Source: Cellulomonas pakistanensis (GTDB taxonomy: Bacteria > Actinomycetota > Actinomycetes > Actinomycetales > Cellulomonadaceae). Taken from it: DNA of 64,000 bases. The stretch is from contig NZ_BONO01000007.1 of NCBI RefSeq assembly GCF_016862755.1, forward strand, positions 62,001 through 126,000, read 5' to 3'. The notes beneath the pieces were generated by a model that worked only from the letters and a program-made list of their open reading frames with translations, was not told the DNA's origin and did not search any database. The translations under genes and the position numbers were made by a program. This document shows positions 24,572 to 33,809 of this stretch, piece by piece. Numbering within the stretch: position 1 is the first letter of the stretch; each line of letters begins with the position of its first letter.

Positions 24572-24590
24572 CCGGGCGCGGCCGGTCAGG
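24567..24590 (+). terminator. Hairpin terminator overlapping a stop codon
   Basis: CCTGACCGG (24567-24575) pairs perfectly with CCGGTCAGG (24582-24590) over a 6-base loop, including the TGA of the upstream gene. Confidence 0.55.
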
Positions 24591-25002
24591 TCCGGGCGCG
24601 CGGGATCCGGCCTCGACCACCCAGCCGGGACGGGACGCGCCCCTCAGCGCGCGGCTGAGTGGTCGCGCCGGCTCGCTCCGGCGCCCCTCACCGCGGTCGC
24701 GAGTGCCACCCAACTTCGACCCGGTCGCTACCCATCGGTCTGCCCAGCGGGCTTGCGCGGCCGTAGCGTGGTGCGTGCGACGACCACCGCAGCCCGGCCC
24801 TCGGGTCCGGGGCGCGGCGGTCCGCAGTCGTCCGGCGTTCGCCCCCCTGGCGTCGGACGACGCGGTCGGTTCCCGGGCCGAGCACGACAAGGCCCCCTGC
24901 CAGGCCCGGGGACCGGCCACCCGACGTGCGGCGCGCAGCGCGCCGCACCCGCGGCCCGGGCAGCGGGTGCGGCTCCCGGGCCGCGCTCCTACCGTGGGTG
25001 GC
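24572..25002. other. Intergenic region without a gene
   Basis: About 430 bp with no supported gene. After the terminator at 24567 there is a second possible hairpin (14-bp arms at 24614-24627 and 24652-24665, one mismatch, 24-base loop). The rest shows only the promoter region of the next gene and nothing further that I recognise. Confidence 0.5.
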
Positions 25003-25668
25003 ATGCGCATCGCCATCGCCGGAGGCCACGGTCAGATCGCCCGCCGCTTGAGCAGGCAGCTCGCGGAGCGGGGTGACACGCCGCTCGCGATCGTGCGGAA
25101 CCCCGAGCACGTCGCGGACGTCGAGGCGGACGGCGCCACCGCTGTGCTGCTCGACCTCGAGTCCGCGGACGCCGCCGAGCTCGCGGCCCAGCTCTCGGAC
25201 GCCGACGCGGTGGTGTTCGCCGCCGGCGCCGGCCCGGGCAGCGGCGCGGCCCGCAAGGACACCGTCGACCGCGGCGCCGCCGCGCTGCTCGCCGACGCGG
25301 CGCAGCAGGCCGGGGTCCGGCGCTACCTGCTCGTGTCCTCGGTCGGCGCGGGCGCCGAGCCGCCGGAGGGCACCGACGAGACGTTCGTCGTGTACCTGCG
25401 CGCGAAGACCGCCGCCGAGGAGGACCTGCGCGCCCGCGACCTCGACTGGACGATCCTGCGGCCGGGCGGCCTGACCGACGATGCCGGCACCGGGCACGTC
25501 CGCCTGGGCGCCGAGGTGCCGCACGGGCAGGTGCCGCGCGACGACGTGGCGGCCGTGCTGGTCGCCCTGCTGGACGAGCCGCGCACCGCCGGCCTGGTCC
25601 TGGAGCTGTCCGAGGGCGCCACGCCGATCGCGGCGGCCGTGGCCGCGGCGACCGAGCGCGAGGACTGA
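25003..25668 (+). CDS. NAD(P)-binding atypical SDR (NmrA/YwnB-like)
   Basis: A 221-residue Rossmann-fold protein of the atypical/extended SDR group often annotated as NAD(P)H-binding oxidoreductase. The N-terminal dinucleotide motif is MRIAIAGGHGQIARRL, and VFAAGAGPGSG, YLLVSSVGAGA and WTILRPGGLTDD follow. The classical YxxxK pair is not clear, as is common in this group, so it may be a redox sensor or a reductase. The ATG at 25003 begins exactly at the conserved N-terminus. It is convergent with the TM2 gene across hairpin A1. Confidence 0.85.
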   Translation: MRIAIAGGHGQIARRLSRQLAERGDTPLAIVRNPEHVADVEADGATAVLLDLESADAAELAAQLSDADAVVFAAGAGPGSGAARKDTVDRGAAALLADAAQQAGVRRYLLVSSVGAGAEPPEGTDETFVVYLRAKTAAEEDLRARDLDWTILRPGGLTDDAGTGHVRLGAEVPHGQVPRDDVAAVLVALLDEPRTAGLVLELSEGATPIAAAVAAATERED

Positions 25669-25682
25669 CGGTCCCGAGCCCT

Positions 25683-25738
25683 CGAGTGGAAGATCTGGCC
25701 CGACACGCTTCGGCGTGTCGGGCCAGATCGTCCACTCG
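25683..25738. terminator. Long hairpin A1 with TTCG tetraloop
   Basis: A 26-bp stem with one mismatch (left arm from 25683, starting CGAGTGGAAGATCTGGCC) is capped by a TTCG loop (25709-25712) closed by C-G. It is exactly 15 bp from the stop of each convergent gene and has no T-tract. It is closely related in sequence to the hairpin at 63879-63932. Confidence 0.75.
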
Positions 25739-25752
25739 TCCCGGGTCGGGGG

Positions 25753-26235
25753 TCAGCGGAGTCGGCGGCCGTGCTGGTCGTACCCGCCCGAGGACAGCAG
25801 CACGATGCCGTCGACGACCGACCAGATCCAGATGGCCGGGGCGATGACGAACCCGACGAGCACCACCATGAGCGCGGCACCGAGGAAGAACCCGAGCAGC
25901 TGCGCCAGCCCGATCCCGACCTGCCCGGCGTAGAGCCGCCCGACGCCGCAGACGCCCGCGAACGGCAGCAGCAGCTGCAGCAGGCCCGCGGTCGTCCGCG
26001 ACTTGTCGGACCAGGGGCGGCCGGTGGCCGGGTCGACGCCGGCGTACGCCGCGGGCGGGTAGCCGGCGGCCGCGTACCGCGCGTCGTACGGCACCGGCGC
26101 GCCGTACCCGTACGGCTGCTGGCCGGCGTACGGGTCCTGACCCGCGTACGGGTCCTGCCCCGCGTACGGCTGCTGCCCGGCGTACGGGTCCGCGGCGTAC
26201 GGGTCCTGCGGGTACGGCTGCTGCTGGTCGCTCAT
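25753..26235 (-). CDS. TM2-domain membrane protein
   Basis: A 160-residue protein. The first 60 residues are a low-complexity repeat built from DPYAGQ/QPYAGQ units. A TM2 domain follows (about 80-155) with the basic lead-in DKSRTTAGLL, two membrane segments around LLPFAGVCGVGRLYAGQVG and LMVVLVGFVIAPAIWIWSVV, and the typical DGIVLL motif. TM2 proteins are small membrane proteins without an established reaction; the Tyr/Gln-rich tail is probably cytoplasmic and disordered. It starts with ATG at 26233-26235. Confidence 0.88.
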   Translation of the reverse strand: MSDQQQPYPQDPYAADPYAGQQPYAGQDPYAGQDPYAGQQPYGYGAPVPYDARYAAAGYPPAAYAGVDPATGRPWSDKSRTTAGLLQLLLPFAGVCGVGRLYAGQVGIGLAQLLGFFLGAALMVVLVGFVIAPAIWIWSVVDGIVLLSSGGYDQHGRRLR

Positions 26236-26413
26236 GCCCCGGACGCTATCGCGGCCGGTCCCGCCCCTTCGTGGGCCGTCGGGCCCTCGGGGACGGGCCG
26301 GCGGACGCAGCGCGGCCCCGCCCCCGGGCGAGGGGGACGGGGCCGTCGACCGTCCTGGGCAGCCGCGCGCGCCGGGGCGGAGCTGGGGGGCTCGCCGGCG
26401 CGGGGCCTCGGGC

Positions 26414-26713
26414 TCAGGCCGGGCTGTAGGTGAGGCAGTCGGCCAGGTCGTGGCCGGCGCCGACCCGCACGGCGTCCGCCGCGCAGGTGAGGTGCTCGTT
26501 GTGCGTGCAGTCGGTGCGCTGGCAGGCGCCGACGTGCGAGACCACGCGGTCGAGCCCGCCCTTGACGTTCAGCGGGATGAACGTCGCGCACTTCGCGTCA
26601 CCGGCGGAACCGGCGATCGTGATGGCGGCGGCGCTGCAGGCGTGCTCGTGGTTGTACGAGCAGCCGTCGACCGAACACTCGGAGACGGGCGGCTGGTCCA
26701 TCAGCGTGCTCAT
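26414..26713 (-). CDS. DUF1540 Cys-rich protein (two repeats)
   Basis: A 99-residue protein with two copies of the DUF1540 metal-binding module, ECSVDGCSYNHEHACSA and ACQRTDCTHNEHLTCAA, each with three Cys and a His that probably bind zinc, and each followed by a late Cys (KCATF and DCLTY). The function of the family is not established. ATG 26711-26713 starts the protein, with a GGAGG-like site (GGAGGTCCCG) close upstream. It stands alone between a TM2 gene and a BrkB-type gene. Confidence 0.88.
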   Translation of the reverse strand: MSTLMDQPPVSECSVDGCSYNHEHACSAAAITIAGSAGDAKCATFIPLNVKGGLDRVVSHVGACQRTDCTHNEHLTCAADAVRVGAGHDLADCLTYSPA

Positions 26714-26892
26714 CGGGACCTCCAGGACAGGGGCGGCTGGTTCCTACCCTCTCGACGGTAGAGCGCATTTCCCGGGCCCGCCAGAAAGGAAGGCCTGGCT
26801 CACTCGCGTCGCCGCAGGTCAGGGGCGTGGGCGGGCAGAAAAATGCTTGTCAGGTCGCGTCCCGGCGACCCCACGGCGACATATCCCGGCAA

Positions 26893-28215
26893 TTACGTGA
26901 CGACCTCGTCGCGCAATTCCTCGGCCCCTTGCCGGTCCCTCCCCGCGTCGCGCCGGCCGGGCGACCCGTCCCGCGCCCGGCGCCCCTGCGTCCGCGCGGC
27001 GTCGACCTCCGCGTTGAGCACGCCGCCGAGCAGCACGGCGATGCTCGACAGCCAGATCCACAGCGCACCGGCCAGCACCAGGCCGAGCATCTGCGCGGCC
27101 GCCCGGACCACGGCCGCGCTGCCGGCGTCGGCGCCGGGCGTCTCCGGGACCGCCACCGCGACGTACGCCACGAACCCGCTCGACACCAGGAGGACCCCGA
27201 GCGTGCCGACGACCGCGCCCGGCAGGCACCGGCGCCAGGTGCTCACGACGTTCGGCGCGTAGCGGTACAGCAGGGTGAGGAAGGCGCCGCCGAGCGCGAG
27301 CACCGCCGGCCAGCGCAGCACCGACCACGCCGCGCGGAACGCGTCCCCGAGGCCGAGCCGGGTCGCGATCCCCTCGCCGCCGCCGAGCAGCGGGCCGACC
27401 ACGACCAGCAGCAGCACGGTGACGAGCGTGACGAGGGCGCCGACCGTGAACGCGAACCCGAGCAGGTACTGCGTCACCACGTTCTGCCGGGACGCCACCC
27501 GGTACGCGTCGTCCAGGGCGCGCACCGCCGCCCGGAACACCCGGCTGGCCAGGTAGAGGGTCACGAGGAGAGCGCCGAGGGCGAACCCGCCGCGCTGCTC
27601 GTCCAGCAGCCCGTCGACCAGCGGCGCCAGCACGTCGCTCGCGACCTGCTGCGCGAACACCGTCGCCAGCCCGTCGACCACCCCGGCGCGGATCTGCTCG
27701 ACCTCGTCGTCGCCCAGCAGCGGGCGCAGGTAGCCGAGGCTGGCCCCGAGGGCGGTCGCGATCGGCACCAGGGAGATCAGCGCGTAGTAGGTCATCTCCG
27801 CCGCGAGGCCGGTGATCCGCACCTCCCCTGCCCGCACGACCGAGCGCACCCCGAGCGCCGCGACGCCCCAGCCGCGGACGGTGAGCGGGTGCCGGTCCGC
27901 GAGCGCCACCGCGCGGTCCGCGAGGGACGGGTCGCCGGCGTGCCGGGCGCGGCGCCGCGCGACCCGGGGCCGCACCGCCCCGACCAGCGCCCCGGCGGCG
28001 GCGATCGCCAGCACCCCGGCGGCCACCGCCGCGGCCGCGGCGAGCACGACCCGGCCTGCGCTCTCCCCCACCCCTGCGAGCGCGAGCCCGACGACGCCCG
28101 CAGCGGTCCAGGCGAGGATCGTCGTCGCGGGGACGGGCAGCCGGTCGCGCACCCACGGCACCCGCCGGGACGCGACGGCGACCGCGAGGCCGGCGAGCAC
28201 GAGGACGACGAGCAC
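26893..28215 (-). CDS. YihY/BrkB-family membrane protein
   Basis: A 440-residue integral membrane protein of the YihY/virulence factor BrkB family (older annotation ribonuclease BN, which is not a supported activity). Two N-terminal hydrophobic segments precede the conserved core, which starts near LAAEMTYYALISLVPIATALG and includes GALLVTLYLASRVFRAAV, VGALVTLVTVLLLVVVGPLL and LYRYAPN. A charged C-terminal tail follows. The GTG at 28213-28215 is the only start that includes the first membrane segment. Ends in TAA, rare here. Its function is unknown. Confidence 0.87.
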   Translation of the reverse strand: MLVVLVLAGLAVAVASRRVPWVRDRLPVPATTILAWTAAGVVGLALAGVGESAGRVVLAAAAAVAAGVLAIAAAGALVGAVRPRVARRRARHAGDPSLADRAVALADRHPLTVRGWGVAALGVRSVVRAGEVRITGLAAEMTYYALISLVPIATALGASLGYLRPLLGDDEVEQIRAGVVDGLATVFAQQVASDVLAPLVDGLLDEQRGGFALGALLVTLYLASRVFRAAVRALDDAYRVASRQNVVTQYLLGFAFTVGALVTLVTVLLLVVVGPLLGGGEGIATRLGLGDAFRAAWSVLRWPAVLALGGAFLTLLYRYAPNVVSTWRRCLPGAVVGTLGVLLVSSGFVAYVAVAVPETPGADAGSAAVVRAAAQMLGLVLAGALWIWLSSIAVLLGGVLNAEVDAARTQGRRARDGSPGRRDAGRDRQGAEELRDEVVT

Positions 28216-28267
28216 GAGCGCCTCAGGCCGGGCCGGTGGCGTGCGCGGTGGTCGTCATCCCGCGACC

Positions 28268-28723
28268 CTACGGGGCGCCGGCCGCCGGGGCGTGGCCGTC
28301 GAGCCGGACCACGGCGAGCGGGTCGCCGGTGTCGACGAGAAGCACCCCGCCGGGGACCAGGGCCGCGCGCAGGCAGCCGAGCGCCGGGCCTCGCAACCGC
28401 GGGTGCCGGCCGTCGAGGGCGCCGACCCGGCAGGCGAACGCCAGGTCGAACGGCGCGGTGCCGGGCGGGAGCGCGAAGTCCTCGACGGGCGCGCACAGCG
28501 TCGACAGCCGCCCGGCCTCGACCAGCGCGCGGCAGGCCTCCCGCGTCCGCGCGATCCCGGCCTCGGACCGGTCCAGCACCAGGACGTGGCCGCCCGGGCC
28601 GACGCGCTCGGCGACCTCGCGCGCCGCCGCACCGGGCGCGCCGCCGACCTCGAGGACGCGCAGGCCGGGCCGCAGCGGGAGGGCGTCGACGACGCCGCGC
28701 AGGCGGGGGGAGAGCTCGGGCAT
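28268..28723 (-). CDS. Small SAM-dependent methyltransferase
   Basis: A 151-residue class I methyltransferase-fold protein. Motif I is VLEVGGAPGAAAREVAERV (about residues 22-40), with an acidic residue after strand 2 in VLVLDRSEAGI. PFDLAFACRVGALDG occupies motif IV and LVPGGVLLVDTGDP the post-motif. It is shorter than most family members but complete in the core. AGGAGG lies 6 bases before the ATG at 28721-28723, which fixes the start. The substrate is not known. Confidence 0.83.
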   Translation of the reverse strand: MPELSPRLRGVVDALPLRPGLRVLEVGGAPGAAAREVAERVGPGGHVLVLDRSEAGIARTREACRALVEAGRLSTLCAPVEDFALPPGTAPFDLAFACRVGALDGRHPRLRGPALGCLRAALVPGGVLLVDTGDPLAVVRLDGHAPAAGAP

Positions 28724-28870
28724 GGTCGGCCTCCTGCGCGTCCTCGGCGTCGCGTGCGGGTAGGCGGCACCGTGCCGCCCGGGGGAGCGCCCGGTCAAGA
28801 GGCGGACGTCACGCCGCCCGGCCCCGCTCCGTCGTCCCACGACTCACGCGCCCGGGCGGATACTGGTCGC

Positions 28871-29500
28871 GTGCACCTCCTCGACCCCGGCGCCCTGCTC
28901 GGGGCGTTCGGGGTCGCCGGGATCTTCGTGGTCCTCCTGCTGGAGACCGGCCTGCTCATCGGGTTCCTGCTCCCCGGCGACACCCTCCTGCTGGCCGCGG
29001 GCGTGCTCAGCGCCGGCCCGGCGCACACCCTCCCGCTCGGCGGCGTCCTCGTCGCGGCGACCGCGGGCGCGCTGCTCGGCGCCCAGGCGGGCTACGCGCT
29101 GGGGCGCGCGGGTGGTCGCTGGGTGCTCCGGTCGTCTCCCGAGGGCCGACTGCGGGCGGCGCTCGACCGCTCGGGCGCGATGGTGGAGCGGTACGGGACC
29201 GCGCGCACGATCGTGCTCGCGCGGTTCGTCCCGGTGGTCCGGACGGTGATCAACCCGCTCGCCGGCATGACCCGGGTGCCGCTGCGCACGTTCACCGTGT
29301 GGCAGGTCGTCGGCGGTGCGGTGTGGGCGTGCGCGATCCCGCTGGCCGGGTGGGCGCTCGGCACCCGCGTGCCGGGGCTCGAGCGGTACGTGACCGGGCT
29401 CGTCGTCGTCGCGGTCGGTGCCACGGTGGTCACGAGCCTCGCGCAGTGGCTGCGCACGCGCGGGGCCCGGCGGGGCGCGGCCGGCCCCGCGGACGGCTGA
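28871..29500 (+). CDS. DedA-family membrane protein
   Basis: A 209-residue DedA/SNARE-associated membrane protein, a family of undecaprenyl-phosphate or phospholipid transporters/flippases. The first membrane segment contains FVVLLLETGLLIGFLLPGDT, with the conserved acidic residue and GDT/LPG pattern. The conserved Arg motif is in VLARFVPVVRTVINPLAG, and FTVWQVVGGAVWA comes next. The GTG at 28871 begins right before the first hydrophobic segment. It stands alone between a methyltransferase and peptidase E. Confidence 0.9.
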   Translation: MHLLDPGALLGAFGVAGIFVVLLLETGLLIGFLLPGDTLLLAAGVLSAGPAHTLPLGGVLVAATAGALLGAQAGYALGRAGGRWVLRSSPEGRLRAALDRSGAMVERYGTARTIVLARFVPVVRTVINPLAGMTRVPLRTFTVWQVVGGAVWACAIPLAGWALGTRVPGLERYVTGLVVVAVGATVVTSLAQWLRTRGARRGAAGPADG

Positions 29501-29512
29501 CCCGGCGCGGCG

Positions 29513-30133
29513 TCAGGCCGACTCGACGACCTTCCAGCCCGGCCCCGTGATCAGCAGCGCCTCGTCGTCGCACAGCGGCACCAGCTCGTGGTCCGACCCG
29601 AACCGGTCCAGCGTCCGGCCGATGAGCTCGAGCGGGTACGGCGGCAGCTTGCCGTCGGCGTGCGGCACCACGACCGCGTCCGTGAGGCCGAGCCCGCGCC
29701 GGTCGGTCAGCCCGGGCGCCTCGGCGGGGTCGTCCATGAGCGTCGCGGGCTCGGTGCTCGGGCCGGCGACGATCGACCCGGCGCTGGACCCGATGTACGG
29801 CAGGCCGGCGCGGACCCGCTCGGCGACCAGCGCGTCCGCCCCGGAGGTCCGCAGCGCGTCCAGCAGGGCGAACGTGTTCCCGCCCGCGACGTACAGCGCG
29901 TCGACGCCGTCGAGCGCGCGCGCCACCTCCGCGGCGGCGGAGCCCGTCAGCCGCACGTCGACGACGGCGTGGCCCAGCGCGGCGACCCGCTCGCGCTCGG
30001 CCACGGCCCACCACGCGCCGGCGTCCGCGCGGGCGGCGTCGGGGACGTAGCCGATCGTCAGCGGGCGGTCCGTCGGGGCGTGCGCGGCGAGGAACGCGGG
30101 CACGGCGCCCTGGCCGAGGGAGAGCAGCAGCAT
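29513..30133 (-). CDS. Peptidase E-like protein (family S51)
   Basis: A 206-residue class I glutamine amidotransferase-like peptidase. It starts MLLLSLGQGAVPAFL; the DALYVAGGNTFALLDALR motif and the nucleophile elbow PYIGSSAGSIVAGP (Ser, about residue 115) are typical of S51 dipeptidases and cyanophycinase relatives. GLTDAVVVPHADG supplies the His. ATG 30131-30133 is chosen, though GTG 30142 is in frame just upstream. It is cytoplasmic and probably cleaves Asp-containing dipeptides. Confidence 0.85.
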   Translation of the reverse strand: MLLLSLGQGAVPAFLAAHAPTDRPLTIGYVPDAARADAGAWWAVAERERVAALGHAVVDVRLTGSAAAEVARALDGVDALYVAGGNTFALLDALRTSGADALVAERVRAGLPYIGSSAGSIVAGPSTEPATLMDDPAEAPGLTDRRGLGLTDAVVVPHADGKLPPYPLELIGRTLDRFGSDHELVPLCDDEALLITGPGWKVVESA

Positions 30134-30224
30134 GGCGGTCACGGTCGCGACGGTACGCGGTGGGGGTGACGCGCGCGGCCTGGCCCAGGCCCGTCGGCTC
30201 GCCGCGACCGACCGCTCGCGCCGC

Positions 30225-30660
30225 CGGCCCACCCGGACAAGATCGTGTTCGCCGACCTCAAGACGATGGACGCCGGCGAGCTCGAGGCCGACATCGCGTT
30301 CGGCGAGGGCGCCGACCTCGTCACGGTGCTCGGCACCGCGGGCGACAGCACGATCGTCGGCGCCGTCGCGGCCGCGCCGAAGCACGGCAAGGGCGTCGTC
30401 GTGGACCTCATCGGGGTCGCGGACAAGCCCGCCCGCGCCCGCGAGGTCGTGGCGCTCGGCGCCGAGTTCGTCGAGATGCACGCCGGCCTCGACGAGCAGG
30501 CCGAGCCCGGCTTCAGCCTCGACACCCTCCCGCGGGCCGGCGAGGCCGCCGGGGTGCCGTTCTCGGTGGCCGGCGGCGTCAGCGCCGGCTCGGTCGCCGC
30601 GGTGCAGGCCGCCGGCGCTCGCACCGCGGTCGCGGGCAGCCTCACCCACGTCGGACGACG
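30225..30660 (+). pseudogene. Remnant of 3-hexulose-6-phosphate synthase
   Basis: The reading frame from about 30225 encodes AHPDKIVFADLKTMDAGELE, then DLVTVLGTAGDSTIVGA, HGKGVVVDLIGVADKPARA and EFVEMHAGLDEQAEPGF, which match the central part of hexulose-6-phosphate synthase (ribulose monophosphate pathway). The first 45 or so residues of the barrel are missing, because the upstream DNA has no homologous sequence or start. After TAVAGSLTH the usual C-terminus is replaced by an Arg/Gly-rich run into the next promoter. Both ends are lost, so this is a decayed gene. No phosphohexulose isomerase gene is nearby. Confidence 0.72.
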
Positions 30661-30700
30661 TATCGGACGCCCACCGGGGGGTAGACGCCGCACCATAGGT

Positions 30701-30725
30701 AGTGCCACTATCTAGGTGTGGCACT
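30701..30725. promoter_or_regulatory. PadR operator candidate
   Basis: AGTGCCAC (30701-30708) and GTGGCACT (30718-30725) form a perfect 8-bp inverted repeat with a 9-base spacer. It overlaps the GTG start of the PadR gene, which fits autorepression. Confidence 0.55.
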
Positions 30726-31065
30726 GATCGACTGGCGTTCCGAGCTCTCCCGCGGTGCACTGCCGTACGGGGCTCTCGCCGCGCTCTCTTCGCAGCCGCG
30801 TCACGGGTACGAGCTCATGACGCTGCTCCGGAGCGCCGGGTTCGCCCGGCTGCAGGGCGGCACGCTCTACCCGCTGCTCCGACGCCTGGAGGAGCAGCGG
30901 CTGATCAGCCACGAGTGGGACACCTCGGCATCCGGCCCCGCCCGGAAGGTCTTCGCCCTGACGGAGCTCGGCACCACGGAGCTCCACCACGCCCGCGGAG
31001 CCTGGGCCGAGGTCACCCGCGCCCTCGACTCGTTGCACCGACCAGCAGGGGAGGCTCCACGGTGA
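30718..31065 (+). CDS. PadR-family transcriptional regulator
   Basis: A 115-residue PadR-type regulator, mostly a winged helix-turn-helix domain with the conserved PRHGYELMTLLRSAGF, QGGTLYPLLRRLEEQRLI and ARKVFALTELG. These proteins usually repress a neighbouring membrane protein operon and themselves. The GTG start at 30718 lies inside a perfect inverted repeat. Its stop overlaps the next gene, a membrane protein (TGA within GTGA), the common PadR plus membrane-sensor pairing. Confidence 0.9.
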   Translation: MALIDWRSELSRGALPYGALAALSSQPRHGYELMTLLRSAGFARLQGGTLYPLLRRLEEQRLISHEWDTSASGPARKVFALTELGTTELHHARGAWAEVTRALDSLHRPAGEAPR

Positions 31066-31436
31066 GCTACACGAGAAGGCTGACACTCGCGCTGCGCTCC
31101 CGCGGCGCCGATGAGGCGCTCATCGCCGACGTCGTCCGCGAGGCCGAGAGCCTCCGGATGCACGACGCGGCTCTCGAGGTGGAGCTCGGGGCTCCCGAGC
31201 AGTACGCCGCCGCGCTCGTCCCCGAGAGCCCGCGCCGGAGGAAGGCAGGTCCCCTGATCGTCGCCGGGCTGGTCGCGGCCGGCCTCTGGCTCGTCGCGGT
31301 CGTCGTCGGCGGCGCGATCGGCTGGGACGTCCGGGACGCCATGGGACCCCTGGTTCTCGTTCCGGCCGTCGTGCTGGCCGGCGCGGGCGTCGTGGCCCAG
31401 TTCGTCAGCGACTACGCCCGCCGCCCCCGCGGCTGA
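31062..31436 (+). CDS. Small membrane protein coupled to PadR
   Basis: A 124-residue protein. The N-terminal half is a helical soluble segment (YTRRLTLALRSRGADEAL and IADVVREAESL) resembling the HAAS/DUF1700-type domain found beside PadR regulators. Two membrane segments follow, LIVAGLVAAGLWLVAVVVGG and LVLVPAVVLAGAGVVAQF. The GTG start (31062) overlaps the PadR stop by four bases, so both are translated together. A role as membrane partner of the PadR regulator is inference. Confidence 0.75.
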   Translation: MSYTRRLTLALRSRGADEALIADVVREAESLRMHDAALEVELGAPEQYAAALVPESPRRRKAGPLIVAGLVAAGLWLVAVVVGGAIGWDVRDAMGPLVLVPAVVLAGAGVVAQFVSDYARRPRG

Positions 31437-31468
31437 CCGGTCCGCCCGGGGTCCCGGGCGGACCGGTC
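31435..31468. terminator. Perfect 16-bp hairpin terminator
   Basis: Arms at 31435-31450 (GACCGGTCCGCCCGGG) and 31453-31468 with a 2-base centre overlap the stop of the PadR unit and lie 22 bp from the stop of the convergent secreted-protein gene. Confidence 0.7.
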
Positions 31469-31489
31469 AGCCGGTCGCGGATCGCCGGC

Positions 31490-31963
31490 TCAGATCCCGA
31501 TGATCCACCGGATCGCGTCGTAGATCGCCGAGGCCGACACCCCGCCGAAGAGCGTCTTGACCCAGCCAGGGACCGACGTGTTCCACCAGTTCACGAAGGC
31601 CGTCCGGCCGTTGTTCACGTAGCGGATGATGTTGTTGTACCAGGTGGTGCTGGTGCGCTTGACGACCTCCAGCGCGGCCTTGACGGCGAGGCGCACCGCG
31701 ATCGGGATGGCGGTGGTGCTCGCCCCGCCGCCGTCGCCCAGGGCCGGCGTCGGGGCCGGGAGCTGCACGGGGGACGGGGTCGGCGGCGTCGGCGCCGTCG
31801 ACCCGAGACCTGCCGCGACGCTCGACGCCACCGCGGTGGACGCGACGGGGGCCGAGGTCCGGGCCGGGGTGGTCGCGGTGGCGGCCTGGCCCGACGCCAG
31901 CATGAGCGTCCCGGCGAGCGCCGTGGTCACGATCCCGGCGGTGACTCGATTGCGGATCTTCAC
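31490..31963 (-). CDS. Secreted hypothetical protein with Trp-rich amphipathic C-terminus
   Basis: A 157-residue exported protein. A Sec signal peptide (MKIRNRVTAGIVTTALAGTL then MLASGQAATA, cleavage near residue 30) is followed by a Pro/Thr/Ala-rich spacer to about residue 82. The C-terminal 70 residues contain AVRLAVKAALEVVKR, TWYNNIIRYVNN, FVNWWNTSVPGWVKTLFGG and AIYDAIRWIIGI, which look like amphipathic or membrane-active helices. I do not recognise the family. A membrane-active peptide or secreted anchor is conceivable but unproven. ATG 31961-31963 is supported by the signal peptide. Confidence 0.7.
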   Translation of the reverse strand: MKIRNRVTAGIVTTALAGTLMLASGQAATATTPARTSAPVASTAVASSVAAGLGSTAPTPPTPSPVQLPAPTPALGDGGGASTTAIPIAVRLAVKAALEVVKRTSTTWYNNIIRYVNNGRTAFVNWWNTSVPGWVKTLFGGVSASAIYDAIRWIIGI

Positions 31964-32248
31964 GTTCTTCTCCCTGCGTCCGGCGCCCCCTCCTCGGTGC
32001 GCTCGTACGCAGCCTCACGGGCCCCCGGCTGCCAGCGGAACACGGTTGCGGAGATCCCGAAGGGCTCGCGAACCGGCAGGCAGGTCGGCGCTCCGGTGGT
32101 AACGGAACGGTTCTCGCGCGGCACCGCCGCCGGCGGACGGCACCGACGACGCCGAGCCTTCGGGATGATCGAAGGCCGACGAGCCAGGCGGATGACATGG
32201 GATCATGACTCCTGCAACACGAACGATGACCATGCACACGGGGGGCTC

Positions 32249-32542
32249 GTGCATCTGTCCATCACCCACCTGGCGACGTTCCTCGCGGTGGTCCAGCACG
32301 GTTCGATGACGACCGCAGCCATCGCGCTGACCTACTCGCTCAGCACGGTGAGCGCGCACGTGACGCACCTCGAGCGCCAGCTGCGCACCCGCCTGCTCCG
32401 CAGGACGGCGAACGGCTGCGAGCCGACGGCCGCGGGCCAGCAGGTGGCGGAGAAGGCGGCCGAGCTGCTCGAGGTGCACCGCGACATCGTGGCGGGCGCG
32501 AGCGACACGAGGAGCCGTCCCGTGGACGCCTCCATCGCCTGA
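32249..32542 (+). CDS. LysR-type DNA-binding domain without effector domain
   Basis: A 97-residue protein whose first 65 residues form a LysR-type winged helix: LSITHLATFLAVVQHGSM, ALTYSLSTVSAHVTHLE and TRLLRRTANGCEPTAAGQQV. A normal LysR regulator has about 300 residues with a substrate-binding-type effector domain, whereas this one stops after the linker helix. It may be a solitary DNA-binding protein or a truncated gene. The GTG at 32249 is placed like the usual LysR start and has GGGGGG just upstream. It is divergent from the secreted-protein gene 285 bp away, its most likely target. An in-frame ATG at about 32193 would give a longer N-terminus. Confidence 0.65.
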   Translation: MHLSITHLATFLAVVQHGSMTTAAIALTYSLSTVSAHVTHLERQLRTRLLRRTANGCEPTAAGQQVAEKAAELLEVHRDIVAGASDTRSRPVDASIA

Positions 32543-32640
32543 CGCCGCCCGAGGCGGACGGAGCATGCCCGACCAGCCGGAGCCCGGGCGACCGGACGGG
32601 GCGGCCGGCCCCGATGAGGGGTCACGGGACCCGACGACGA

Positions 32641-32673
32641 ACGCCCCGCCGAGCGCGGGGCTCGACGGGGCGT
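32641..32673 (-). terminator. Hairpin terminator after nrdF
   Basis: Fourteen-bp arms (32641-32654 and 32660-32673, one mismatch) lie 28 bp beyond the nrdF stop, between nrdF and the convergent LysR-type gene. Confidence 0.6.
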
Positions 32674-32700
32674 CGGGGTGCTGCGGGGGTCAGGCCGGGA

Positions 32701-33801
<1,101 letters not shown>

Positions 33802-33809
33802 ACCTCACG

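Noticed and set aside
28222-28257. Eleven-residue open frame upstream of the BrkB-type gene
   Set aside because: It is very short and without supporting sequence; a chance frame.
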